Assembly (NCBI RefSeq): GCF_043497005.1
Contig: NZ_JBIEKE010000003.1
Span: 310,001-374,000, forward strand
Source of the DNA: Halobacillus_A sp043497005
Lineage (GTDB): Bacteria > Bacillota > Bacilli > Bacillales > Halobacillaceae
DNA: 64,000 bases
Direction: 5' to 3'
Part shown: in pieces, positions 51,433 through 59,431 of the stretch
Position numbering within the stretch: position 1 is the first letter of the stretch
Layout of the letters: every line of letters starts with the position of its first letter
Notes under the pieces: model-generated
Database searches by the model: none
Seen by the model: the letters and a program-made list of their open reading frames with translations, nothing else
What the model was told of the DNA's origin: nothing
Translations under genes and position numbers: made by a program

Positions 51433-52901
51433 TAGCGCGCACCTCCAAGGGACGGACGTTGTTTATGGAAGTCTGTCGCCTGTTCATAAGCATGAGCAGC
51501 ACGATAAACGCTGCTCTCATCAAAGTGTCGGCCGATAATTTGCAGGCCGATTGGCAGTCCATCAGATGAGAAGCCGCAAGGAACAGAGATTCCCGGCACA
51601 CCAGCTAAGTTGACTGGTATGGTTAAAATATCGTTCGCATACATCGTTAGTGGATCATCGATAATCTCTCCGACTTTAAACGCCGGGGTAGGCGTTGTTG
51701 GTCCTACAATTACGTCATAGTCTTCAAGAACTTTTTCGAAGTCGTTCTTAATTAATGTACGAACTTGCTGTGCTTTTTTGTAATAGGCATCGTAGTAACC
51801 AGAGCTAAGCGCAAAAGTTCCAAGCATAATACGCCGCTTCACTTCGTTTCCAAAGCCTTCAGAACGGGAACGCTTGAACATATCCAGCATCGTTTCCGCA
51901 TTCTCTGTACGCTTACCGTACCGTACGCCGTCAAAGCGGGCCAGGTTGGCAGAGGCTTCTGAGGAAGAGATCAGGTAGTACGTCGCTACCGCGTATTTGG
52001 AGTGAGGCAGGGATACTTCTTCCCAGGTCGCTCCTAGTTCTTCATACTTTTTAAGTGCGGCTTGAACAGCCTCTTTCACTTCTGGTGCTACACCTTCGCC
52101 GAGATACTCTTTCGGCACGGCAATTTTCAACCCTTTTACATCACCTGTAAGAGCGTCTGTATAACTTGGCACTTCTACGTTCGCAGATGTGGAATCCATG
52201 TTGTCATAACCTGCGATTGTTTCAAGCAGGTACGCGTTGTCTTCAACAGAGCGGGTAATCGGCCCGATTTGGTCTAAGGAAGACGCAAATGCGATCAACC
52301 CAAAACGGGAAACACGGCCGTAAGTAGGTTTCAAGCCCACTACGCCACAGAATGCCGCTGGCTGACGGATGGACCCGCCTGTATCAGAACCAAGAGAAAA
52401 CGGTACTTCGCCGGCAGCTACTGCAGCAGCTGATCCACCGCTGGATCCACCGGGAACGTAGTCTCTATTCCATGGATTGCGTGTCGCATAATAGCTTGAG
52501 TTTTCATTGGAAGAACCCATGGCAAACTCGTCCATGTTCAGCTTACCAATAGTCACAGACTTCGCTTCGTTCAGCTTGTTCACGACGGTCGCATCGTAAA
52601 GCGGGTCCTCGAAGTTATCAAGGAACTGGCTGGCCGCTGTGGTGCGCAAACCTTTAGTAACGATGTTATCTTTTACACCGATTGGCAGACCAAAAAGCTT
52701 CGCAGCATCATCGCCGCGTGTTTCATCTAGTTCAGCTGCTTGTTTTAGGGCAGCTTGTTTATTTAATGTAAGGAAGGCTTTGACTTGATCGTCCACTTCC
52801 TCAATTCGATTGTACGATTCATTGACTAAATCCGTTACAGTAATTTCTTTACTATGTAGCTTATCTTTCAACTCACGTAAAGAATGTTCAAACAAAGACA
52901 T
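51432..52901 (-). CDS. gatA: Asp-tRNA(Asn)/Glu-tRNA(Gln) amidotransferase subunit A
   Basis: 489 residues, an amidase-signature enzyme. The catalytic Ser-cisSer-Lys residues lie in GVKDNI (Lys near 77), PGGSSGGSAAAVAAG (near 150-164) and SDTGGSIRQPAAFCG (near 172-186). It releases ammonia from glutamine for GatB. ATG follows AGGGAGGG. It lies 12 bases after gatC. Confidence 0.97.
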   Translation of the reverse strand: MSLFEHSLRELKDKLHSKEITVTDLVNESYNRIEEVDDQVKAFLTLNKQAALKQAAELDETRGDDAAKLFGLPIGVKDNIVTKGLRTTAASQFLDNFEDPLYDATVVNKLNEAKSVTIGKLNMDEFAMGSSNENSSYYATRNPWNRDYVPGGSSGGSAAAVAAGEVPFSLGSDTGGSIRQPAAFCGVVGLKPTYGRVSRFGLIAFASSLDQIGPITRSVEDNAYLLETIAGYDNMDSTSANVEVPSYTDALTGDVKGLKIAVPKEYLGEGVAPEVKEAVQAALKKYEELGATWEEVSLPHSKYAVATYYLISSSEASANLARFDGVRYGKRTENAETMLDMFKRSRSEGFGNEVKRRIMLGTFALSSGYYDAYYKKAQQVRTLIKNDFEKVLEDYDVIVGPTTPTPAFKVGEIIDDPLTMYANDILTIPVNLAGVPGISVPCGFSSDGLPIGLQIIGRHFDESSVYRAAHAYEQATDFHKQRPSLGGAR

Positions 52902-52913
52902 GAAATACCCTCC

Positions 52914-53204
52914 CTATTCCAAAATGGATGGGACTTTATATTGTCCATCCTGATGATCTGGTGCATTTTTTAATGCATCTTCTTTTTCAATCCATTTCTT
53001 CGGTTCATCTTTACGCATGACATTCTGCAAATCAAGAACGTGGGTCGTCGGCTCAACACCTTCAGTATCCAGTTCATTCAATTGCTCAGCGTACGTAATG
53101 ATATCGTCAAGCTGCTTTGTGAAAAGATCAGCTTCTTCTTCCTTAATGGAAAGACGGGCCAGGTGTGCCACGTGTTTCACTTCTTCTTTACTAATTCGGG
53201 ACAT
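52914..53204 (-). CDS. gatC: Asp-tRNA(Asn)/Glu-tRNA(Gln) amidotransferase subunit C
   Basis: 96 residues from the ATG at 53204, which has GGAGG six to seven bases upstream and gives the family start MSRISKEEVKHVAHLARL. A 13-residue in-frame extension has no ribosome binding site and would overlap the promoter. GatC holds GatA and GatB together. The conserved EGVEPTTHVLDLQNVMRKDE stretch lies near 47-66. First gene of gatCAB. Confidence 0.95.
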   Translation of the reverse strand: MSRISKEEVKHVAHLARLSIKEEEADLFTKQLDDIITYAEQLNELDTEGVEPTTHVLDLQNVMRKDEPKKWIEKEDALKNAPDHQDGQYKVPSILE

Positions 53205-53238
53205 GTCATTACCTCCATTCGATCTCACATAATATATG

Positions 53239-53268
53239 ATCATACCAAAAATCTATTTTCATACGCAA
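53239..53268 (-). promoter_or_regulatory. Promoter of gatCAB
   Basis: On the minus strand TTGCGT (53268-53263), 18 bases, TATGAT (53244-53239), about 35-40 bases upstream of the gatC ATG. Confidence 0.55.
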
Positions 53269-53302
53269 CGTACAGCTATACACCCTTCCTATCATAACAT
53301 AT

Positions 53303-53350
53303 AGTTCAAGTTCATTCATGGACGACTTTGCCATGAATGTTACTTGAACT
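53303..53350. repeat. Long hairpin element
   Basis: AGTTCAAGT-T-CATTCATGG (53303-53321) and CCATGAATG-TT-ACTTGAACT (53331-53350) give 18 paired bases with a small internal bulge and a nine-base loop. No T-run follows on either strand, so it is not a typical terminator. Confidence 0.75.
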
Positions 53351-53367
53351 TATCGGGCGTTTAGAGG

Positions 53368-53423
53368 CCGTTTCCCCTATACATGTATAACTTTTCCCGC
53401 CAATAGGTTTAGGGGAAATACGG
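53368..53423. repeat. Second imperfect inverted repeat
   Basis: CCG-TTTCCCCT (53368-53378) pairs with AGGGGAAA-TA-CGG (53411-53423). It lies 17 bases from the previous hairpin. Confidence 0.55.
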
Positions 53424-53468
53424 ACTGTTAACCTGCGGAAAAGCGAAACTTCATTCAGGGGGTTTTTC

Positions 53469-53552
53469 CTGACATTTGGGCCGGTTTTTCTGACATTATT
53501 AGCGTTTTTACTGACATTATATGAATTAATTCTGACATTTACAAAAAGTCCA
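53469..53552. repeat. Four CTGACATT units in exact 21-bp register
   Basis: CTGACATT begins at 53469, 53490, 53511 and 53532. The 13 bases between copies vary, although the first two spacers share GTTTTT. A period of 21 bp puts each unit on the same face of the helix, as in iterons or arrays of protein binding sites. Confidence 0.8.
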
Positions 53553-53595
53553 GCCTGTATCTCCTTCCTTTCGTTTTTCCCACTGGATTCAACGA

Positions 53596-54339
53596 TTAGA
53601 TAATGCTCCTTGCTATACTTTCAGAGTCAATTTGTAAGAACCAGCGCAACTCTCGATTTGTGATACTCTCCTCCACCAGCAGCCGATAATCACGCAAACT
53701 CTCTATGTGAGCATCCACCGAATCCAATCCACAAATCGAACACTTCCATTTCCCATAACCCCTGTTCATAGGCAGAGCTCTGCAGCTTGGGCAGTGCACG
53801 CCCACCCGCAGTTCTTCTTTCTTTATTTTATAATTTTGAAGCACATCAATTTTGCGTGGTACGTGAGCCTGTTTCAGCTCTTCACCCATACGTAGTAACT
53901 CATTTTGCCCTAGCACTCGCTGCGCATACTTACTATCCAGCTCATTTATTATAAAAGGAAGGTAGGCGCTGTGGATGACGGAGGGGTTGGAAGTATGAAT
54001 AATAGTAGAGGGTTTACTTATGACGATGAGGGTTTCAATGGGGAGGTCGGGGTATCGGTAAGCGTTGAGCCATTTCCGCAAATAATTCTTCTGCCTTCTT
54101 ACTTGCAGCAGAGGGTCCAACTGGATAAACTGATGATCAATAGGAAGTCTTACATCGTGTAGGATTTGATAATGAGGAGGTAGTAGCTGGAGGTGATAAT
54201 CCAGGGATTCTTCTCCACGGAACCCAGCGCTGACAAGGGTCAGGTCTTTTTCGATATCATCACGTCTAAGGCTCGTTCTTCTCTCCAGTGCCTCCAGTGC
54301 CAGCATCTGGTCCGGCTTCCTTCGTTTTTTTACAATCAT
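53596..54339 (-). CDS. NERD-domain protein with internal deletion (probably inactive)
   Basis: 248 residues from the ATG at 54339, behind AAGGAGG; longer in-frame starts are rejected. The N-terminal half of a nuclease-related (NERD) domain is present (GFRGEESLDYHL near 39-50, HDVRLPIDHQFIQLD near 61-75), but residue 75 runs directly into PLLQVRRQKNYL. From knowledge of the family, the missing piece is the stretch with the E-x-K catalytic residues. The C-terminus carries a CPSC...CSIC zinc ribbon near 188-208. It may be a decaying gene or a nuclease-dead binding protein. It sits alone between putP and gatC. Confidence 0.7.
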   Translation of the reverse strand: MIVKKRRKPDQMLALEALERRTSLRRDDIEKDLTLVSAGFRGEESLDYHLQLLPPHYQILHDVRLPIDHQFIQLDPLLQVRRQKNYLRKWLNAYRYPDLPIETLIVISKPSTIIHTSNPSVIHSAYLPFIINELDSKYAQRVLGQNELLRMGEELKQAHVPRKIDVLQNYKIKKEELRVGVHCPSCRALPMNRGYGKWKCSICGLDSVDAHIESLRDYRLLVEESITNRELRWFLQIDSESIARSII

Positions 54340-54356
54340 GGCTTTCCTCCTTTTTT

Positions 54357-54374
54357 GGTACCAGGTACCGGTAA
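54357..54374. repeat. GGTACC palindromic repeat, copy C
   Basis: GGTACCAGGTACCGGTA matches the units downstream of metH (16825-16907). It is intergenic, between putP and the NERD gene. Confidence 0.55.
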
Positions 54375-54392
54375 TAGCTTTCTTATCATAAC

Positions 54393-54427
54393 AAAAAAGA
54401 TCTCCAGCTACCCGCTGGAGATCTCTT
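54393..54427 (-). terminator. Terminator of putP
   Basis: AGATCTCCAGC and GCTGGAGATCT form an 11-base stem with a T-run on the minus strand. Confidence 0.88.
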
Positions 54428-54436
54428 TCTGATCTA

Positions 54437-55945
54437 TTATTTACGAACTGCTTCTTCAAATTCTGCAATAACTTCTTTCGGTGGTGTACCTGCTAAACTT
54501 ACTAAGATCGCAGCAATACCACTTAGGATAAAGCCTGGCAGCAGTTCATAAAGGTCGAAGATACCGCCGCTTAAGTTAGCCCAAAGGATAACGGTAATAG
54601 CTCCCACGATAATACCTGCCAGAGCGCCATTACGTGTAATGTTTTTCCAGAACAGAGACAGAATAATGATCGGTCCGAAAGCTGCACCAAATCCTGCCCA
54701 AGCATAAGAAACAAGCTCGAGTACTGTACTATCCGGGTTTCCAGCAAGCAGGAGTGCGATAAGTGCGATACCTGCTACAGCGATACGTCCAACCCATACA
54801 AGCTCACGGTCAGAAGCGTTTTTACGGAAAATCGCTTTGTAAAAGTCTTCTGCCAAAGCGGATGATGATACGAGCAATTGAGAGTCAATTGTACTCATAA
54901 TAGCAGATAGAATCGCAGCTAACAGAATACCTGCAATAATAGGGTGGAACAAAATTTGAGAGAATGCAATGAAGATCGTTTCAGGGTTATCAAGCATCTG
55001 AACGCCGCCTTCATTTACGAGTGAAGCACCAAAGTTACCTAACCCATCTACTTCATTTGTTGCCATGTAAGCTAGTCCGAATAAACCTGTGAAAATGGCA
55101 CCGTAAAGACCGATGACCATCCACCCAATCCCGATTAAGCGTGCTTTAGGCACATCGTTAGGTGAACGTAAAGCCATAAAACGAACGACGATATGAGGCT
55201 GACCAAAGTAACCAAGCCCCCATGCCAGAGAAGAAATAATGGCTAATGCTCCGACACCTTGCACCATCTGCAGATGTCCTGGTTCAATTTGACCAACGGC
55301 ATTGATCGCTTCACTAAACCCGCCCAACTCCTGGGCTGCCACGATTGGAACGGCAATTAAAGCTATAAACATTAGAATACCTTGTACGAAGTCCGTCCAG
55401 CTAACGGCTAAGAATCCGCCAAGGAAAGTATAAGAAATAGTTACAATTGCACCAATCCATAGAGCTTGTGTATAAGATAAATTAAATGAAGCTTCAAAAA
55501 GTGTAGCTCCGGCTACTAGTCCGGACGACGTGTAAAAAGTAAAGAATACTAAAATAACTAATGCAGAAATGACACGTAAGATATGAGAGTGATCGTGGAA
55601 ACGGTTCTCTAAATAGTCTGGAACAGTTATCGCATCTTTGAAGACTTCGGTAAACACACGAAGACGGCGAGCTACAAACTGCCAGTTTAAGTAAGCACCA
55701 ATAGCTAAACCAATACCGATCCACGCTTCTGCTAAACCTGAAGCATAAATAGCACCTGGTAAGCCTAGTAATAACCAGCCGCTCATGTCTGATGCTCCGG
55801 CACTAAGTGCGGCTACTCCTGGAGTTAATCGACGACCACCTAATACATAATCAGATAAATCGCTTGTTATACGGTATGAGGCAAAACCAATCAACAACAT
55901 ACCTATGAGATAGACTATAAACGTAATTAAAGTTGCTGAACCCAT
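54437..55945 (-). CDS. putP: Sodium/proline symporter
   Basis: 502 residues with about 13 hydrophobic segments of the solute:sodium symporter family. PutP-specific stretches include SDLSDYVLGGRRL near 29, ALSAGASDMSGWLLLGLPGAIYASG near 47-71, AWGLGYFGQPHIVVRFMA near 250 and SAIMSTIDSQLLVSSSALAEDFY near 345-367. It imports proline with Na+ for catabolism or osmoprotection. Proximity to rocA (P5C dehydrogenase) suggests catabolic use. Its AAGGAGCG site lies in the 3' end of the 42-residue ORF just upstream, so translation is probably coupled. Confidence 0.93.
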   Translation of the reverse strand: MGSATLITFIVYLIGMLLIGFASYRITSDLSDYVLGGRRLTPGVAALSAGASDMSGWLLLGLPGAIYASGLAEAWIGIGLAIGAYLNWQFVARRLRVFTEVFKDAITVPDYLENRFHDHSHILRVISALVILVFFTFYTSSGLVAGATLFEASFNLSYTQALWIGAIVTISYTFLGGFLAVSWTDFVQGILMFIALIAVPIVAAQELGGFSEAINAVGQIEPGHLQMVQGVGALAIISSLAWGLGYFGQPHIVVRFMALRSPNDVPKARLIGIGWMVIGLYGAIFTGLFGLAYMATNEVDGLGNFGASLVNEGGVQMLDNPETIFIAFSQILFHPIIAGILLAAILSAIMSTIDSQLLVSSSALAEDFYKAIFRKNASDRELVWVGRIAVAGIALIALLLAGNPDSTVLELVSYAWAGFGAAFGPIIILSLFWKNITRNGALAGIIVGAITVILWANLSGGIFDLYELLPGFILSGIAAILVSLAGTPPKEVIAEFEEAVRK

Positions 55946-55951
55946 GTTTTA

Positions 55952-56080
55952 TTATTCGCTCCTTCCGGTAAATAGTGTAATTAATGATAGAATAATTAAA
56001 ATTGGCATTGGTACAAACAGCCAAAACCATGATGCGCCTGAAAGTGAATATTGTCCTGCAGCGGTTGCTAGTTCAAACAC
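55952..56080 (-). CDS. Small membrane peptide upstream of putP (candidate symporter accessory protein)
   Basis: 42 residues from a GTG at 56080, with a perfect GGAGGTGA (56085-56092) seven bases before the start. It has a short amphipathic start (MFELATAAGQYSLSG) and one hydrophobic span (about 18-37) with WFWLFVP and PILIILSLITLF, then GRSE. It ends six bases before the putP ATG. Small one-span proteins encoded next to sodium:solute symporters are known as symporter small accessory proteins; assignment here is by size, topology and position, not by alignment. It is too short for usual ORF cut-offs. Confidence 0.7.
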   Translation of the reverse strand: MFELATAAGQYSLSGASWFWLFVPMPILIILSLITLFTGRSE

Positions 56081-56092
56081 GATGTCACCTCC

Positions 56093-56473
56093 AATTTTTG
56101 AATTATACACTTCTATGCAATTGTAAAATAATTCAGAATGCCTGCAAATCAGGCACAGAAGTGAAAAAAGCCAAACACAGGTACAACCATATCATAATAT
56201 AATAGTTAGAACATTGCAAAAATTATAATATCGACTTTTTGTTGTATAATTATACAAATTTTTAGATTATATACATAAAATTTCACAATATATATGATAT
56301 CTATTCATAAAATTTTATAAATAAAAATTTCATTCACTTGGTATTTTCATTCTGTAAAGGGGCTTTTTTCCTAAATCGAAAGAAAGGCTTTCTATTTCTT
56401 ATGTATAGTTATCTTCAAATTTTAGGATATTATCAACAAAAAATATAAAATCACAAGTCCTAATCTTAACATA
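56093..56473. other. AT-rich promoter region of the putP unit
   Basis: About 380 bases, very AT-rich, with many TATAAT-like words so that a single promoter cannot be picked. No ORF or clear operator seen. Confidence 0.4.
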
Positions 56474-56506
56474 AAAATAGAGCTGCCATAAAGGCAGCTC
56501 TATTCA
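56474..56506 (-). terminator. Terminator of rocA
   Basis: ATAGAGCTGCC and GGCAGCTCTAT form the stem with a T-run on the minus strand. Confidence 0.88.
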
Positions 56507-56513
56507 TCGTTAA

Positions 56514-58064
56514 TTATAGCATTTCAGATGTGGTTTTTCCTTGCATATGATGAACTAAATAATCAGGTCCTCCTGCTTTTGAATCGGTTCCTGACATATT
56601 AAAGCCTCCGAAAGGATGATAGCCTACAATGGCTGCTGTACAGCCACGGTTAAAGTATAAGTTTCCAACATGGAAATCTTCACGTGCTTTTTCTTGATTC
56701 TGACGATTGTTTGTAATGACAGCACCTGTTAAGCCGTACTCCGTATTGTTTGCAATATCAATAGCTTCGTCAAAAGTCTTCGCTTTCGTAAAACCGACCA
56801 CAGGACCGAAGATTTCTTCTTGCATAATGCGAGCATCTGGAGCTAGATCAGCAAAAACAGTCGGCTCAATAAACCACCCTTTACTATCATTCCCTTTTCC
56901 ACCTGTAACAAGTTTACCTTCCTGTTTACCAATTTCAATGTAGTTCAAAATTTTATCATAAGCTGCCTGATCAATAACCGGCCCCATATATGTGTCGTGT
57001 GCCGTTGGATCACCATACGAAACATTCTCTTTTGTTTTAGACGCTACTTTATCGAGAAGCTCATCATAAATATCTTCATGAGCTACTACGCGTGAGCAGG
57101 CAGAGCATTTCTGACCTGAAAAACCAAATGCAGAATAAGTAATGGCATCTGCCGCTAATTCTAAATCAGAATCTTTGTCCACGACGATGGTATCTTTTCC
57201 ACCCATCTCGATAATCGTACGTTTCAGCCATTTCTGTCCAGGGTGAACTTTAGACGCACGTTCAAAAATACGGGTCCCTACTTCTCTAGAACCAGTGAAG
57301 CTGACGAAACGAGTACGAGGATGATCGACAAGGTAGTCGCCTACTTCTTTTCCACTTCCTGGAATATAGTTAATCACTCCAGCTGGAAGACCTGCTTCCT
57401 CTAATACTTCCATCATTTTATACGCAATGATTGGAGTCGTACTGGCTGGTTTAAGGAGAACCGTATTTCCTGAAACCATAGAAGCCACTGTTGTTCCGCA
57501 CATAATAGCGAATAAGAAATTCCACGGAGAAATAACCACGCCGACGCCCAGTGGTATGTAATGGAAGCGATTATTCTCTATTGGGCGTGAGTTAATCTCA
57601 ACACCTTTATCAATTTCAAGCATTTGACGACCATAGTACTCTAAGAAATCAATTGCTTCAGCTGTATCTGCATCCGCTTCCTTCCATGGTTTTCCTCCCT
57701 CTTTTACAAGGTGAGCGGTAAACTCATGCTTACGGCGGCGGACAATGGCTGCTGCACGGAACAAAATGTCGGCACGAAACTGTGCTTTTGTCTTGCGCCA
57801 CCAATTAAAAGTATCGTCTGCGATCTGGTGGGCTTTTTCAGCTAAATCTTGATTGGCTTTTGCTACGTATCCAATCACTTCTTTTTTATTAGCCGGATTG
57901 ACTACTTTTATTTTGTCATCCGTCATGATCCGTTCTCCACCAATAATTAAAGGATATTCCTTTCCTAAGTCTCCTTCGACCTGCTTAATTGCATCTTCTA
58001 GAGCTTTACGATTTTCCTCCACACTAAAGTCAGTAAATGGTTCATGTTTGTAAGGCACTACCAT
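56514..58064 (-). CDS. rocA: 1-pyrroline-5-carboxylate dehydrogenase
   Basis: 516 residues from the ATG at 58064; GAGGAGG stands nine bases upstream and overlaps an in-frame upstream ATG at 58082, which is rejected. It is an aldehyde dehydrogenase of the RocA/PruA type: SPWNFLFAIMCGTTVASMVSGN near 170-190, FTGSREVGTRIFE near 250, MGGKDTIVVDKDSDLE near 285, and the catalytic cysteine in FSGQKCSACSR near 315-325. It oxidises glutamate-semialdehyde/P5C to glutamate with NAD+. Neighbouring putP supplies proline; proline dehydrogenase is not in the window. Confidence 0.95.
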   Translation of the reverse strand: MVVPYKHEPFTDFSVEENRKALEDAIKQVEGDLGKEYPLIIGGERIMTDDKIKVVNPANKKEVIGYVAKANQDLAEKAHQIADDTFNWWRKTKAQFRADILFRAAAIVRRRKHEFTAHLVKEGGKPWKEADADTAEAIDFLEYYGRQMLEIDKGVEINSRPIENNRFHYIPLGVGVVISPWNFLFAIMCGTTVASMVSGNTVLLKPASTTPIIAYKMMEVLEEAGLPAGVINYIPGSGKEVGDYLVDHPRTRFVSFTGSREVGTRIFERASKVHPGQKWLKRTIIEMGGKDTIVVDKDSDLELAADAITYSAFGFSGQKCSACSRVVAHEDIYDELLDKVASKTKENVSYGDPTAHDTYMGPVIDQAAYDKILNYIEIGKQEGKLVTGGKGNDSKGWFIEPTVFADLAPDARIMQEEIFGPVVGFTKAKTFDEAIDIANNTEYGLTGAVITNNRQNQEKAREDFHVGNLYFNRGCTAAIVGYHPFGGFNMSGTDSKAGGPDYLVHHMQGKTTSEML

Positions 58065-58121
58065 GTAAAACCGCCTCCTCATATTGTAGGGTTAGACGCT
58101 TTATTTTTAGAAAGTTATTAT

Positions 58122-58135
58122 ATTAAGCGCTTCCA
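58122..58135. promoter_or_regulatory. Candidate cre (CcpA) site upstream of rocA
   Basis: On the minus strand TGGAAGCGCTTAAT fits TGNAARCGNWWNCA at all fixed positions except the last two, 58 bases upstream of the start codon. Suggests carbon catabolite control; weak evidence. Confidence 0.4.
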
Positions 58136-58196
58136 CAAAACATTTTATCGTATGTTAAAAGTTTCTTCAAATTTTTTCAATTTAAAGCAAAGGTAT

Positions 58197-58233
58197 AAAA
58201 AGCGCCATGACGAAGTTTAATTCATCATGGCCT
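58197..58233 (-). terminator. Terminator of the pcrB-pcrA-ligA-camS operon
   Basis: GCCATGATGAA and TTCGTCATGGC form the stem on the minus strand, followed by a T-run, after the camS stop codon. Confidence 0.8.
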
Positions 58234-58240
58234 TCTTGAA

Positions 58241-59416
58241 CTATTCATAAATATGGACGAAAGGTTCTTCTTGTCCCGGTTTTTTTACTATTAAACTTTC
58301 CTGCTGATCCATACTGTTAATTTTCACTTGTATAGAATAATGATCTTCAAACATTTCCATCACAAGACTGTATACATATTGAGTAAATCCTGTAACTTCT
58401 GTATGCGAGTCAAACTGTATAGGGATGTCTATTTTCACTTCATGAAGTTCGTCATCGACGTAAAACCCATTTGCTATCATTCCGACAAAGTTCGGGAAGT
58501 AATCTGAAACCTCAGATCGAAAATCAGAAAACATTTCAGCATCATCAAAATGATCTTCCTCTGCTTCATCCGATGGGAACAGCACATATTCTTCATCAAT
58601 ATCTGCCCAGTCACCTACCGAATTGTCAGATCCTTCAGCATATCCTTTACTTAAAAAGTTACCTGGTGATTCAGCATTATCTTCCTCTTCTTCATAAATA
58701 GCAAACATAACAGGTACGTCCTGCAGTTCTTCTCGTTCCCGTAACCTTTCTAGGATCTTATCCGCATATTCCTGTCCTCGCGCCAAAGATTCACTCGTTG
58801 AAATATTTTCTGAATACTCGCGACCTTCAGCTTGAAAGTCATAAATCGAACGCATGGATATTCCAATGGTTAGTCCTGCCACTTCTACGACATCATCTTC
58901 TTGTCGAATTAAGTAGTCTTGCTCCACTATATTGGAAATATAGCGAGGGTTCTCCCGGAAATCTTCTTCTGAGGCAGAGTCTTCATCTAATTCTGGATTA
59001 AGACCTTCTACATTTCCTGTTTTATAAGGTTCATCAGGATCTTCCGGCTCCTCGTATCTTCCCAGCCATCTTAATAACGTGTCTTTATCCAAAAATTGAC
59101 CCGGCTGAAAATAATAATCTTCCGCGCTGAAGTATTCTTTAGAATGGCGCTGTAATCCGCCTTCAAATTCTGCTATATCAAGTCGGTTTCCCATTTGGTT
59201 GGTCGTCACTCCACGGGCAGCCGAAATTTTCGACTCGCCTTCTGTTAAAATCATCCGGTACGTATCATCTGATAAGTCGTAGTTTGGGATGATCGCTTTT
59301 TCATCACTATCTTCGTCCGTCGTTTCGCGAACAACCTCATCTGTATTATCGTATACGGGTGTACACGCGCTGACAATAAGGATCATAACTAACCAAACGG
59401 CGTGCAGCTTCCTCAT
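58241..59416 (-). CDS. camS: CamS-family sex pheromone-type lipoprotein
   Basis: 391 residues. A lipoprotein signal peptide (MRKLHAVWLVMILIVSACTP) has the lipobox VSAC with Cys18 as the lipidated residue. The mature part is acidic and fits the CamS family (YRMILTEGESKISAARGVTTNQMGNR... region near 52-78 used as landmark; GMIANGFYVDDELHEVKIDIPIQFD near 320). In enterococci and staphylococci the signal peptides of such proteins yield peptide pheromones; in Bacillus (YerH) the role is unknown. It follows ligA by 15 bases in a conserved operon. Confidence 0.92.
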   Translation of the reverse strand: MRKLHAVWLVMILIVSACTPVYDNTDEVVRETTDEDSDEKAIIPNYDLSDDTYRMILTEGESKISAARGVTTNQMGNRLDIAEFEGGLQRHSKEYFSAEDYYFQPGQFLDKDTLLRWLGRYEEPEDPDEPYKTGNVEGLNPELDEDSASEEDFRENPRYISNIVEQDYLIRQEDDVVEVAGLTIGISMRSIYDFQAEGREYSENISTSESLARGQEYADKILERLREREELQDVPVMFAIYEEEEDNAESPGNFLSKGYAEGSDNSVGDWADIDEEYVLFPSDEAEEDHFDDAEMFSDFRSEVSDYFPNFVGMIANGFYVDDELHEVKIDIPIQFDSHTEVTGFTQYVYSLVMEMFEDHYSIQVKINSMDQQESLIVKKPGQEEPFVHIYE

Positions 59417-59431
59417 TCATTCCACTCCCCA

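Noticed and set aside
53469..53552. CRISPR array
   Set aside because: The repeat is only eight bases in a 21-bp period with variable remainder, there are four units and no cas genes.
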